A DNA stretch of 64,000 bases from Nocardia crassostreae (GTDB taxonomy: Bacteria > Actinomycetota > Actinomycetes > Mycobacteriales > Mycobacteriaceae): NCBI RefSeq assembly GCF_001613405.1, contig NZ_BDCH01000012.1, positions 806,001-870,000 on the forward strand. Direction: 5' to 3'. Both the position numbers and the translations under genes were made by a program. Positions within the stretch are counted from its first letter, which is position 1. Every line of letters starts with the position of its first letter. Shown piece by piece: positions 9,615 through 25,302 of this stretch. The notes under the pieces are model-generated. The model was not told where the DNA came from, made no database searches, and saw only the letters and a program-made list of their open reading frames with translations.

Positions 9615-9645
9615 TAGAGCCGCGGGTCGATGACCTGCGGCTCTA
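9615..9645. terminator. Long inverted repeat after vapC
   Basis: TAGAGCCGC...GCGGCTCTA forms an outer stem, with GGTC/GACC continuing it inside around a GAT loop, 35 bases after the vapC stop. No T tract follows, so it may work as a bidirectional or Rho-assisted terminator. Its inner part closely resembles the palindrome region upstream of the antitoxin. Confidence 0.55.
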
Positions 9646-9700
9646 GTGGTTGCAGTCGATGTCGCGAGACCGGTGTCCGCGGTTTCGAGGTGCGGGTGTT

Positions 9701-10075
9701 CTAGGCCGGGATCTGCGCGCCGATCGCGGCTCCGGCTCCGGCGCCCAGCCCAGCGCCGATGACGCTGCCCGCGACGGTGCCGATGCTGACACCGACGACC
9801 GCGCCGAATGGGCAGACGGGTGCTGTGGCCGCGCATGCGATGGCGCCGCCCGCGACGGCGCCGACGCCGACGCCGATGACCGTTCCGACGACGGTGCCGA
9901 CCTGCTGGCCGACGAGGGATTGGGTCTGTCCCGCGGCGACCGGCTGGACCGGTAGCACGGCGACGGCCGGTTGGATGGCTGCTTCAGCGGCGGGGGTTTC
10001 GGCTTGTGCGAGACCGGCGCTGGCGCCGATGAGTGCGGTGGCTATGGCTGCGGTAGCCGCTATTTTGCGAATCAT
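9701..10075 (-). CDS. Small secreted glycine-zipper protein
   Basis: A 124-aa protein with a Sec signal peptide (MIRKIAATAAIATALIGASA, cleavage after GLAQAE). An Ala/Pro/Gln spacer follows, then a glycine-zipper region (VGTVVGTVIGVGVGAVAGG, then GTVAGSVIGAGLGAGAGAAI) with a CxxxxPVC pair between. GGAGGG lies six bases before the ATG at 10075. Glycine-zipper segments often insert in or associate with membranes. The same style of C-terminus occurs in the ESX-type protein at 25.3-26.7 kb. Function is unknown. It lies downstream of the PKS operon but has its own ribosome site and an 83-base gap, so it may be separate. Confidence 0.85.
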   Translation of the reverse strand: MIRKIAATAAIATALIGASAGLAQAETPAAEAAIQPAVAVLPVQPVAAGQTQSLVGQQVGTVVGTVIGVGVGAVAGGAIACAATAPVCPFGAVVGVSIGTVAGSVIGAGLGAGAGAAIGAQIPA

Positions 10076-10158
10076 GGTGCCCTCCTGGGGTTTCTTCCAA
10101 GTCCCCGATTCTCGTCCGAAAACAGACCGCACATATAGGGATTCGCAATTTGGAGCGG

Positions 10159-13100
10159 TCAGGGGGTGGGTGGGGTGGTGGCTGGGCGGAGTAGGTAGTT
10201 CAGTTCGGGGCCGGTGCGGCCCAGTTTGGTTTTGGTGACGAATTTGGCGCCGAAGGCTTCGTAGAAGGGGATGTTGGCGTCTTTGCAGATGCCGCCTACG
10301 GTGGCGCCTTGTTGGTCGGCTTCGGCTATGGCCCATTGGGCGAGGGTCAGGCCTACGCCTGCTTGTTGCCAGTGGGGGGTGGCGGCCAGGTAGACGAGGG
10401 TGGTGTGGGGTTGGGGTGGGGAGACTTGGGCCAGGGCGGCGTCTACTTGGATGCCTCGGGGGGGCGCCCATGGCTTTGAGGAGGAGGGGGCCGGAGATCA
10501 TTTCTCGGAGGGGGGAATTGCGGTAGTGCGGGGGGTACCAGAGGAGGGCGGCGACGATTTTGTCGTCGACGGTGGCTACCGCGGCGCCGTTGGCGGGTAG
10601 GAAGCGGTATTTGATCATGATGCGCACCATGTCGGAGGCACGGCGCAGGCGCGTTGCCGGATTGGGGAAGAGGTACTCCTCGATGGGGTCGTCCTCGTCG
10701 AAGGCTTCGGCGATTACTCGGACGATGTCTTCGATGTCGTGCTCTGTGGCTCGGCGGACGAGGGGGGTGACCTCACGGTTCGGGGTGGTCGCGGTGTCGT
10801 TCGACGAGCCGGTTGCGATGGCGGCCAGGCGGGTTGCGATTCGGCGCTGCTCGGCGAGTTGTTCGTGGATGTGGGTGGCGAGTGTGGTGGGGGTCGGGTG
10901 TTTGAAGGCGATGGCGGGGGAGAGGGACAGGGCGGTGGCGGATTGCAGGCGGTTGCGGAGTTCGACTGCGCCCAGGGAATCGAAACCGTGGTCCGCGAAG
11001 GAGTGGTCGGGGTCGATGGTGGACGCACTGTCGTGACCGAGTACGGCGGCGAAATGGGTGACGACCGTATCGAGGACCGATAGCAGCTGGGTCAGGTCCG
11101 GCGCTGCCGCCGGGGTGATTGCCGATTGGCGGGGTGTCCTGGGGCGACGGTTGGCGGCGGGGACCAGGTTCCGCAGTACCGGCGGCAGTAGTCCGCTGTC
11201 GGCCTGGGAGCGGAGTCCGGCGGTGTCCACCGCGGCGATCACCGTATGGGCCGCGCCTCGTGCGAGTGCCGCGCGCCAGCCGGTGAACGCCTGCTCATCG
11301 GGCATGGCGAGGAAGCCGCCGCGACCGATGCGGGCCCTGTCGGCCGCGACCAGCCCGCCGGTCATGCCGCCGGAGCGCGCCCACAGACCCCACGCCAGGG
11401 ACTGACCGGCCAGCCCTTGGGCTCGGCGGTGGGCGACCAGGGCGTCCAGGAAAATGTTCGCGGCGGCGTAGTTGGCCTGTCCGGGACCGCCCACGGTGCC
11501 CGACACCGATGAAAACACCGTGAAGGCAGCCAGATTCAGATGCGCGGTCGCTTCGTGCAGATACCAGGCGGCGTCGGCCTTCGGCGCCAGGACCGCGTCC
11601 AATCGCTGCGCGGTGAGTGATCCGATGGTTCCGTCGTCGAGTACGCCCGCGGCATGGATGACACCGGTCAAGGGCTGCTGCGATGGTATGTCGGCCAGGA
11701 GGGCGGCTACCGCGGCGGCATCGCCGACATCGCAGGCCATTGCCCGCGCATGCGCGCCGAGTTGCTCGAGTTCGGCGATCAGCGCCGTCGCGCCGTCGGC
11801 CCGCGGGCCGCTGCGGCTGACCAGCAGCACCGAGGTCACGCCGTGCTCGGCGACCACGTACCGTGCCACGGCCGCGCCCAAACCTCCTGTGCCGCCGGTG
11901 ATCAGCACCGTTTCGGCGCCGAAGGCGGGGGCGGTGTCGGGCTGGGGGGACGAGGCCACGGGCCGGACGAGCCTGGCGGTGTGCGCGATTCCGGCGCGCA
12001 CGACCAGTTGGGGTTCGGCCACGGCCGCGGTTCGGGCCGCGAGGCGCTCATCGACGCGAGTATCCGTGTCCACCAGGATGATCCGGCCCGGGTCCTCCGC
12101 TTGCGCGGCCCGCACCAGACCCCAGACGGCGGCCCCGGGTAGGTCGATGACGTCCGCGCCGGGCAGGGTGACCGCGCCACGGGTGGCGATCACCAGGGTG
12201 CTCGCGGAGAACCGGTCACCGGCCAGCCAGGTCTGCACCACCTCGAGAATCCGCGCGACCTCGGCGTGGGTGGCGGCCACCACGTCTACAGCGGCGTGCT
12301 CGCTCCACCCGCACCCGGCCTCGATCACCACCACCGGGGGTACCGGTGCGTCCGGAGCCAGCCGATCCCACCAGCCGATGCTCGAATCACCTTGTCCATC
12401 AACGTCTATCGGGTCGATGGGGGACCATACGAGTTCCAGTACCGGATCGGCCGTGCCGCCCGCCGCAACGAGCTGCCCGAGTGGCATCGGCCGACTCGTC
12501 ACCGTGCCGGACAACACCGGTTGTCCCTTCTCGTCGGTTACCCACAGCGACGCCGACGCTCCGTCGGCGGTCAGCCGGGCCCGCAATGCCGATGCTTCGG
12601 TCGCATACAGCGACACCGACTCCCACGAGAACGGCAACACGACATGCCCCGCCGGGATCTCGAACGCACCGGCCAGCAGCCCGGCCTGAATGACCGCATC
12701 CAGCAGGGCCGGATGAATCCCGAATCCTGCACCGTGCACGCCGGTCTCGGGATCGAGGGAGATGTCCGCGAACACCTCCTCGCCGCGCCGCCACAGCGCG
12801 CGTACGTTCCGGAAGGCCGGTCCCATGTCGTAGTCGGGCGTCAGGAATGCCTGTGCCACACCGATTTCGGTTGCCGCGGCAGGCGGCCACGCCTCCGCGT
12901 CGGGCACGGTCTCCTCGGCCGGGTCGGCCAGCAGGCCTTGGGCGTGCAGGACCCACTGTCCGTCGCGGTCGTGCTCGGCACGGGAGTAGATCGATAGGGG
13001 CCGTTGCGGGGATCCGGCCCCGACCACGACCTGGATACGAACACCGACGTCCGACGGAAATACCAGTGGCGCTTGCAATGTCAGCTCTTCGACCACCGGG

Positions 13101-13288
13101 CACCCGGTCTCGGAACCGGCGCACAGCGCCAATTCCACGAACCCGGTCCCCGGCAGCACCATGACCCCGCCGATGGCATGGTCGGCCAACCAGGGCTGCG
13201 ACACCGCTGACAGGCGCCCGGTGAGGACGAATCCCCCGTCCGCCATGGGCAATACCGCATCCACCATGGGGTGTTCGAGCACGTTCAA
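10159..13288 (-). pseudogene. Second PKS, 3' part: DH-KR-ACP-GNAT, frameshifted
   Basis: This continues the reading frame of the KS-AT part beyond a TAA. Domains in order: a dehydratase with HAIGGVMVLP (HxxxGxxxxP) and HPALLDA; a ketoreductase with GGTGGLG, the LDD motif of B-type KRs, and catalytic Ser/Tyr in FSSVSG and QANYAAAN; an acyl carrier protein with the phosphopantetheine Ser in HGFDSLGAVEL; then a GNAT acetyltransferase domain beginning LVRRATEHDIEDIVRVIAEA. Within the GNAT the frame breaks at a run of seven Cs (10458-10464 on this strand). With six Cs it continues as AGVGLTLAQWAIAEA and IPFYEAFGAKF to TGA at 10159. TTG at 13288 is the first usable start after the TAA, but the true protein probably begins at 16177. 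Without the GNAT correction the frame runs wrongly into the neighbouring secreted-protein gene. Confidence 0.8.
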
Positions 13289-13354
13289 GCCCGCGGCTTC
13301 GACACCGGCGGTGCTGCGCGAGGGTGCGAGCCAGTAACGACGACGCTGGAAAGC

Positions 13355-16177
13355 TTAGGTGGGCAACGACACCCGGGAGACCGCGCGACCGGCGAAGCAC
13401 ACCCCCCAATCGACATCGGCACCGGCGGTGTATGCGCGCGCCAGACAGTTCAGGAACTGGTCGACCTCGCCGCGCCCCCGCCGCGCCGCGGCGACCACCA
13501 GCGACTGCGCCGCCGCATCCGCCGGGAGGTTCTGCTGGGCCATGGCCGTCAGCACCGCATCCGGGCCGATCTCCAGGAATCGCCGCGCACCCCAGTCCAC
13601 CAGAGTGTCCATGCCCCGGGCGAATTGCACAGTCGCGCGAATGTGCTGAACCCAGTAGTCGGGCTCCAGCACCTCGTCCCCGGCGATCCGTCCGGAGACA
13701 TTCGACACCAGCGGAATCTGCGGACGCAGGTAGGTCACTTCCCATGCGACAGCGGCGAACTCGGCGAGGATCGGGTCCATCCGGTGGGAATGGGAGGCGA
13801 TCGATATCCGCAACCGCGAGGTCTCGCGCCCGCGGTCACCGAACCACCGCTCGACCGCCGCCACCGCATCCTCGTCACCGGAAACCACCACGGCGTCAGG
13901 CGCATTCAGCGCGGCAATGGACACCCGTTCCGCGTGGTCGGCGATCGCCTCGGACACCTCGCGCTCGTCCGCCGCGACGGCCAGCATCGCGCCACCATCG
14001 GGCGACAGCCCCATGAGGCGACCGCGCGCGGCGACCAGCTTGCACGCATCCGGCAGCGACCACACCCCGGCGAGGTACGCGGCGGCCAGCTCGCCGGTCG
14101 AATGCCCCACCAGGACATAGGGTGTCACGCCGAACGACTCCAGCAACCGGCAGAGCGCGACTTCGTAGGCGAACAGCGCGGGCTGGGAGAAGTCGATCCG
14201 ATGCAGCACGCTCGCACCAGCATCCGCACGAGCATCGGCATCGGCGGAGCTGCCGTCGGCGAGCTGACCGGTGAACATCAAATGCTTCAGCGAACCGCCC
14301 AGCAGGGGATCGAACTGCGCGCAGATCTCGTCCAACGCGGCGGCGAACACCGGAAACGCCTCGTAGAGTTCACGTCCCATACCGACGCGCTGCGCGCCGC
14401 CCCCGGTGCACAAGAAGGCCGTCTTCCGGGTGACCGCCTTCCCCACCGCCACTTCGGCGGAGCCGGAGGGTTCGGCCAGCGTCGCGAGTCCGGCGAGCAT
14501 GGCGTCCCGGTCCGTCCCCACCACCGCGCCCCGCCAGTCCAGCCGGGCCCGGGTCGTCAACAGCGAGTGGCCGATGTCCTCGATTGTCAGATCGGGGTCA
14601 TTGCTCACCCAGTCTCGCAGTTTGGCCGCCTGCGCCCGCAGCGCGTTCTCGGTCTTCGCCGAGAGCAGCCACGGGACGGCCTCGATGGGAGCGGGAGCCT
14701 GTGCGGAATCGGGGGTCTCGACCGGAGCGGGAACCGGCTCCGGGATCGTCGCCGAGGCGGGAGTTCCCGCCGGGGCGGGAGCCTCCTCCAGAATCACATG
14801 CGCATTGGTGCCACTCGCCCCGAAGGAGGACACGCCCGCGCGCCGCACCAGCTCACCCGCGGGCCACGGCTCGGCCGCGGTGAGCAATCGCACCGTGCCC
14901 GCCGACCAGTCCACCTGCGGGGTCGGTGCATCGACATGCAGTGTCGGGGGCAGTATTTCGTGCCGCAGCGCCTGCACCATCTTGATCACGCCGCCGACCC
15001 CGGCCGCGGCGGAGGTGTGCCCGATATTCGACTTGAGCGAGCCGATGCGCAGTGGTTCGCCGACGCGATCGCGTCCGTAGGCGGCGATGAGCGCCTGTGC
15101 CTCGATCAGGTCGCCGAGGGTGGTGCCGGTGCCGTGGGCCTCGACGGCGTCGATATCGGCGGGGGTCAGACCGGCATTGGCGAGAGCCGCCGCGATGACC
15201 TTCTCCTGCGACGGGCCGTTCGGGGCGGTGAGCCGGGCGCTGGCACCGTCCTGATTGATCGCGCTGCCGCGAATGACCGCGAGGACCTGATGGCCGTGCC
15301 GCCGGGCATCGGACAACCGCTCGACCGCGAGCATGCCGAGGCCCTCGGAGAATCCGGTCCCGTTCGCTCCCGCCGCGAAGGCCCGGCACCGTGCGTCGGG
15401 GGACAACCCGCGCTGGCGGCTGAAGGCGATCAGCAGGGTGGGGTCGGACATGACGGTGACCCCGCGGACCAGGGCCAAGGAGGTCTCGCCCTGCCGTAGG
15501 GCCTGACAGGCGAGGTGCAGCGCGACCAGCGACGAGGAGCACGCGGTGTCCACCGAAAGCGCCGGGCCCTTGAAACCGAAGGTGAAGGAGACCCGTCCGG
15601 CCAGCACGCTGGCCGAAATACCCGGGTAGGCATGGCCTTCCGCTTCGGCGCTGAGCCCCGGCGAACCCACGCGCGGACCGTAGTCCTGGTGGATGACGCC
15701 CGCGTACACCCCCGTATCGCCGCCGCGCAGCGACGCCGGGTCGATACCGGCGTCCTCCAACGTCTCCCACGCGGCTTCGAGGAACAGTCGCTGCTGTGGA
15801 TCCATCGACTCGGCGACACTGGGCGGGATCGAGAAGAATCCCGCATCGAAATCGCCTGCGGTATGGAGGAATCCACCCTCCCGGGTGGAGATGGTCCCCG
15901 GCACGTCCGGATCGCTGTCGAACAATCCCTCGAGATCCCAGCCGCGATCGGTCGGGAACGGCCCGACGGCATCGGTACCCGAGGCGACCAATTCCCACAG
16001 CCGCGCCGGAGTGTCGGCGTCGCCCGGAAACCGGCAGCTCATCCCGACGATCGCGAGCGGTTCCCCGGCACGATCTTCCAGCTGCTGGATGTGCTTCTTG
16101 GCGGTGCGGAGCTCTCCGGTGACCTTCCGCAGATACCGGCTGAGACGTTCCTCGTTGCTGGTGCTGGGACTGCTCAT
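13355..16177 (-). CDS. Second PKS, 5' part: docking helix-KS-AT, ending at an in-frame TAA
   Basis: The 940-aa product starts at ATG 16177 (MSSPSTSNEERLSRYLRKVT) with GAGGAG 12 bases upstream. The first ~35 residues are a coiled-coil N-terminal docking segment typical of modular PKS. The KS has VDTACSSS, EAHGTGT and KSNIGHT, so the catalytic triad is intact. The AT has GHSTGE, while its substrate signature (IASH) is closer to the methylmalonyl YASH than to malonyl HAFH, an uncertain call. The AT oxyanion motif reads GGGAQ rather than GQGAQ. Translation stops at LPT-TAA (13355-13357). The next codons in frame read AFQRRRYWLAP, the standard post-AT linker whose normal form is LPTYAFQRRRYWL, so a Tyr codon has become TAA. 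The gene starts 57 bases after the AOS stop and is in the same operon. Confidence 0.85.
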   Translation of the reverse strand: MSSPSTSNEERLSRYLRKVTGELRTAKKHIQQLEDRAGEPLAIVGMSCRFPGDADTPARLWELVASGTDAVGPFPTDRGWDLEGLFDSDPDVPGTISTREGGFLHTAGDFDAGFFSIPPSVAESMDPQQRLFLEAAWETLEDAGIDPASLRGGDTGVYAGVIHQDYGPRVGSPGLSAEAEGHAYPGISASVLAGRVSFTFGFKGPALSVDTACSSSLVALHLACQALRQGETSLALVRGVTVMSDPTLLIAFSRQRGLSPDARCRAFAAGANGTGFSEGLGMLAVERLSDARRHGHQVLAVIRGSAINQDGASARLTAPNGPSQEKVIAAALANAGLTPADIDAVEAHGTGTTLGDLIEAQALIAAYGRDRVGEPLRIGSLKSNIGHTSAAAGVGGVIKMVQALRHEILPPTLHVDAPTPQVDWSAGTVRLLTAAEPWPAGELVRRAGVSSFGASGTNAHVILEEAPAPAGTPASATIPEPVPAPVETPDSAQAPAPIEAVPWLLSAKTENALRAQAAKLRDWVSNDPDLTIEDIGHSLLTTRARLDWRGAVVGTDRDAMLAGLATLAEPSGSAEVAVGKAVTRKTAFLCTGGGAQRVGMGRELYEAFPVFAAALDEICAQFDPLLGGSLKHLMFTGQLADGSSADADARADAGASVLHRIDFSQPALFAYEVALCRLLESFGVTPYVLVGHSTGELAAAYLAGVWSLPDACKLVAARGRLMGLSPDGGAMLAVAADEREVSEAIADHAERVSIAALNAPDAVVVSGDEDAVAAVERWFGDRGRETSRLRISIASHSHRMDPILAEFAAVAWEVTYLRPQIPLVSNVSGRIAGDEVLEPDYWVQHIRATVQFARGMDTLVDWGARRFLEIGPDAVLTAMAQQNLPADAAAQSLVVAAARRGRGEVDQFLNCLARAYTAGADVDWGVCFAGRAVSRVSLPT

Positions 16178-16234
16178 GCTGGGGCCAAACTCCTCGTCGA
16201 TCAGGTCCAAATGTTCATTCGAGGCCGGTCGCGC

Positions 16235-17637
16235 TCAGACCGCGGCCGCGTGCTCGGGAATCCGCGCGGACTCGGCAATCGTCTCCGCCAGCAGGTCCGC
16301 GGTCGACATGAGTTGCCGCTCGGTGTGTTCCGAGGTGACGAAGAACCGCAGCCGCTCCTTGCCGACCGGCACCACCGGGGCCGAGATCGCGCCCGCGTAC
16401 ACCCCGCGCTGCAGCAGCGTCGCCGAGACGAACCCGGCGCGCATCTCGCCGGGCACGATCACCGGGCAGATCGGAGTCCCCTGGGACACACAGAGATCGA
16501 TGCCGCGCTCCCGCAGGGCCGCATTGAACAGGGCGGTGTTGTCCCACAGCCGCGCGACCCGCTGCGGTTCCTCGATGAGCACCTCGAGCCCGGCCAGCGC
16601 GGCCGCGATGGTCGACGGCGCAGGCCCGCCGGTGAGCATGGCGACCCCGGGGGCGCTGGCCTTCATGGCCCGGATGAGATCCGCGTCGGCCGCGATGGAG
16701 CCGCCGCAGCTGCCGAGCGCCTTCGACAGGGTGCCCATCCAGATGTCGACATCGGCGCCCGCCATATCGAAATGCTCCCGCATGCCGAACCCGTGCGCGC
16801 CGAACACGCCGAACGAATGCGCCTCGTCGACCATGACGGCACAGTCGTATTCCCGTGCCACAGCGGCCAGTTCGTCGACTCGGCCCACCGTCCCGTCCAT
16901 GCTGTAGTGCCCTTCGAGCACCACCAGGGCCCGGTCGAAGCCGGACCGCGACATGCGCAGCACCGAACGCAGCGACTCGGGATCGTTGTGCCGGAAGTTG
17001 ATCCGGCGGCATCCGGCCCACTGCGTACCGGAGACGACGCTGCCGTGAATCAGCGAATCGCAGATGGCCACATCGCGCTCGCCCAGCAGGAACCCGATGA
17101 CGCCCGCATTGGTCAGATAACCGCTCGTGGTCACCATGGCGTCGCCGACCTGGTAGATCTCGGCCAGCCGCCGCTCCAGCTCGCCGTACAGCGGAATCTC
17201 GCCTGCCACAATGCGACTGGCCGCAGCCGACGCACCGTACTGGTCGAGACCACGCTTGGCCGCCTCAACGACCCGGGGATGGTTGGCCAGCCCCAGGTGG
17301 TTGTAGGCGCTGAAGTTCACCAGCTCGCGGTCCAGCGCCCGGATCACCGTGTCGTTGGGGCTGTTCCGCGGCAGGAACAGCGGGTTCGCCATATCCGACT
17401 GTGCGGTAATCGCATCGATGGCAGCCCACTTCCGCACGGTGGCAGCCACTTCCGGATGATCGGCGAACTGGCGGCCGGGGCCGCGGCGCACCTTCGGGGC
17501 CGCCGCGGCCGGTGGCGCGGAGACCGCCGGGGTAGCGGGATGCTGTGCCACGGTCGCACGGGCCGGGCTCGCCCCGGCCGTGGCCGGTGTCGCATTGCCC
17601 GCCAGCAGTTTCCGGGCCAGATCCCGGGCCGACTCGG

Positions 17638-17641
<4 letters not shown>
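16235..17641 (-). CDS. Alpha-oxoamine synthase (PLP-dependent) of the PKS operon
   Basis: A 468-aa fold-type I PLP enzyme of the BioF/ALAS/serine palmitoyltransferase family. VDEAHSFG carries the PLP-binding Asp and His, and GTLSKALGSCGGS carries the Schiff-base Lys. Such enzymes condense an amino acid with an acyl thioester, releasing CO2 and giving an alpha-aminoketone. An N-terminal extension of about 55 residues is Ala/Pro-rich and absent from stand-alone BioF; it may be a linker to an ACP partner. Its ATG overlaps the stop of the fully reducing PKS (ATGA, 17638-17641), so the two are coupled. Lying between two PKS genes with no thioesterase, it is probably the chain-releasing enzyme and takes an ACP-bound acyl chain. 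A biotin role is unlikely because no bio genes are near. Confidence 0.88.
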
Positions 17642-24027
<6,386 letters not shown>

Positions 24028-24500
24028 AGAGTCTCCTCGGTAAACTCGAATCCCCCCGAGAAGTGACCTGCGGGATCGCGCCCCGCGATTCCGTTACGAC
24101 ACGAAACCCCACACCGGTTCGCGCGCAACACCATTCATTTCGGGCTCGGTAACGCCGATGCGCCGGGGACACGGGGTCTCGATCGGGTTCCAGAACGCGA
24201 AGGCTCCAGCGGCAGCCCGCACCATCTCACCGATATCCCACCGCGTCGCACGTCCCTCTACCCTGCCTTGCCCGGACCGGCTCATCCGCCGGACCGTCCT
24301 TCGAACGCATGCTCATCCGTCACCGGACAACCTACTGGCGGGTAGATTACCCGAGGGTACGAACCTGGCAACTGGACAGCTTTGTGTCATATCGCATTTC
24401 GCCTCGCCATTGCTTTGTGACAGCTCATCGCCTAAGCTGCCTCCGCGACAGTCGTTGCTGTCCAAGGCAATTGAACTTCGGCCAATCGGAGCGATCGAGG
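24028..24500. other. Divergent promoter region, PKS operon and YbaB/ESX operon
   Basis: About 470 bases without a convincing gene. It holds a pair of TetR-type palindromes (24333-24359). A minus-strand 63-codon frame (24094-24285) has weak GC3 bias and no good ribosome site, so I do not call it. The stretch after 24380 is less G+C-rich, consistent with promoters. Confidence 0.5.
24333..24359. promoter_or_regulatory. Two adjacent TetR-type operators
   Basis: TACTGGCGGGTA (24333-24344, imperfect palindrome TACy-N4-rGTA) is followed 15 bases downstream by TACCCGAGGGTA (24348-24359, perfect palindrome). Dyads of the form TAC-N6-GTA are typical for actinobacterial TetR repressors, many of them acyl-CoA sensors. 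They lie between the PKS start and the YbaB start and could control either. No TetR gene is in the window. Confidence 0.55.
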
Positions 24501-24908
24501 ATGGGCTCGCAACGGCGCTCCGAGCCGCTCGTGGCGCAAGTGGATCGGCTGGCCAAAGCGGTCGCCGGTAGTCACGCCGTGATCAGTGAGGGCGGCATCT
24601 CCGTCGATGTGCGGGCCGATGGCCGCATCGTGGCCATCCATTTCGACGAGGGCCGTGTTCCCGATGGCGGTCGGCTCGGCGCGGTGCTCACGGACATGAT
24701 CAATAGAGCTCGTGCACAGGCGCAGGCTCGAGTCGGCGAGGTCGTGCGCGAGGTCGGGTCCGACCCGCGGGTGACGCGCATGGTCGAGCAAATCCACGAT
24801 TCGCCCGACCTCGCGGTGCCCGAACCGCTCGCATCGGCTGCCGATGGGTACGAGCCGGACAGCGAATTCATTCGGGGCAGGTCGCGGATCGCCGACCTCG
24901 ACTGGTAG
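24501..24908 (+). CDS. YbaB/EbfC-family DNA-binding protein
   Basis: A 135-aa protein (MGSQRRSEPLVAQVDRLAKA) whose core (ISVDVRADGRIVAIHFDE...LTDMINRARAQAQARV) matches the YbaB fold, a small dimeric nucleoid-associated protein. The ATG at 24501 follows GGAGCGATCGAGG. The longer open frame from 24309 is Arg/Cys-rich and not plausible. YbaB-like genes commonly precede ESX-type secreted-protein genes in Nocardia and relatives, and the same arrangement holds here. The gap to the next gene is 97 bases. The role is probably structural or regulatory, by inference. Confidence 0.8.
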   Translation: MGSQRRSEPLVAQVDRLAKAVAGSHAVISEGGISVDVRADGRIVAIHFDEGRVPDGGRLGAVLTDMINRARAQAQARVGEVVREVGSDPRVTRMVEQIHDSPDLAVPEPLASAADGYEPDSEFIRGRSRIADLDW

Positions 24909-25005
24909 GCCGGAGTCGGCCGCGCAGGGGTGTGCGGCTCTCGGGTTCCGGGTTCGGTAACGGGATATAGTCGGACCTGAGATCGGTTGTGTGTCAGGGG
25001 GAATC

Positions 25006-25302
25006 ATGTCATTCAAGGTCGATCCGGAAGCGCTGCGGGCATGGGCGAAATGGCTGGAAGGGCTGGCCGATGATGTCCGCGACGTCGGGGACAAGGCGAC
25101 GGCCGACGCCGCCGCGGCATTTCCCGGAACCGCGCTGGGCGCCAGCCTGACGAGTGCGCGCGACGGGGTGCGGTCGGCATTGGGGAGTTTCGCGTCGCGG
25201 CCGGACGAGATGGCCGAGCTGGCTCGGGGCGCGGGGGACACCTATGAGATCACCGATGCCGACCTCGCCGCGGGGTTCGCGGCAATGGGTGGTGTGCAGT
25301 GA
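25006..25302 (+). CDS. Small ESX (type VII) secretion-associated protein
   Basis: A 98-aa helical protein starting MSFKVDPEALRAWAKWLEGL. The start is ATG 25006 behind GGGGG; the open frame begins 15 bases earlier at a GTG without better support. Its size, two-helix pattern, a Trp-containing first helix and the C-terminal YEITDADLAAGF resemble EspC-type or WXG100-like partners of ESX substrates. Its stop overlaps the next start (GTGA at 25299-25302). It probably forms a heterodimer with the N-terminal domain of the next protein and provides the secretion signal. Confidence 0.8.
   Translation: MSFKVDPEALRAWAKWLEGLADDVRDVGDKATADAAAAFPGTALGASLTSARDGVRSALGSFASRPDEMAELARGAGDTYEITDADLAAGFAAMGGVQ

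Noticed and set aside
10076..10158. PKS protein extending through the secreted glycine-zipper gene
   Set aside because: The apparent fusion exists only because of the C7 frameshift; the small gene has its own ribosome site and signal peptide.
16178..16210. TTG start of the KS-AT gene 11 codons upstream
   Set aside because: ATG 16177 has GAGGAG at better distance and begins the docking helix directly.
24094..24285. 63-codon minus-strand frame before the PKS operon
   Set aside because: It has moderate GC3 only, no well-placed ribosome site and no recognisable domain. It could be a leader ORF but I cannot support it.
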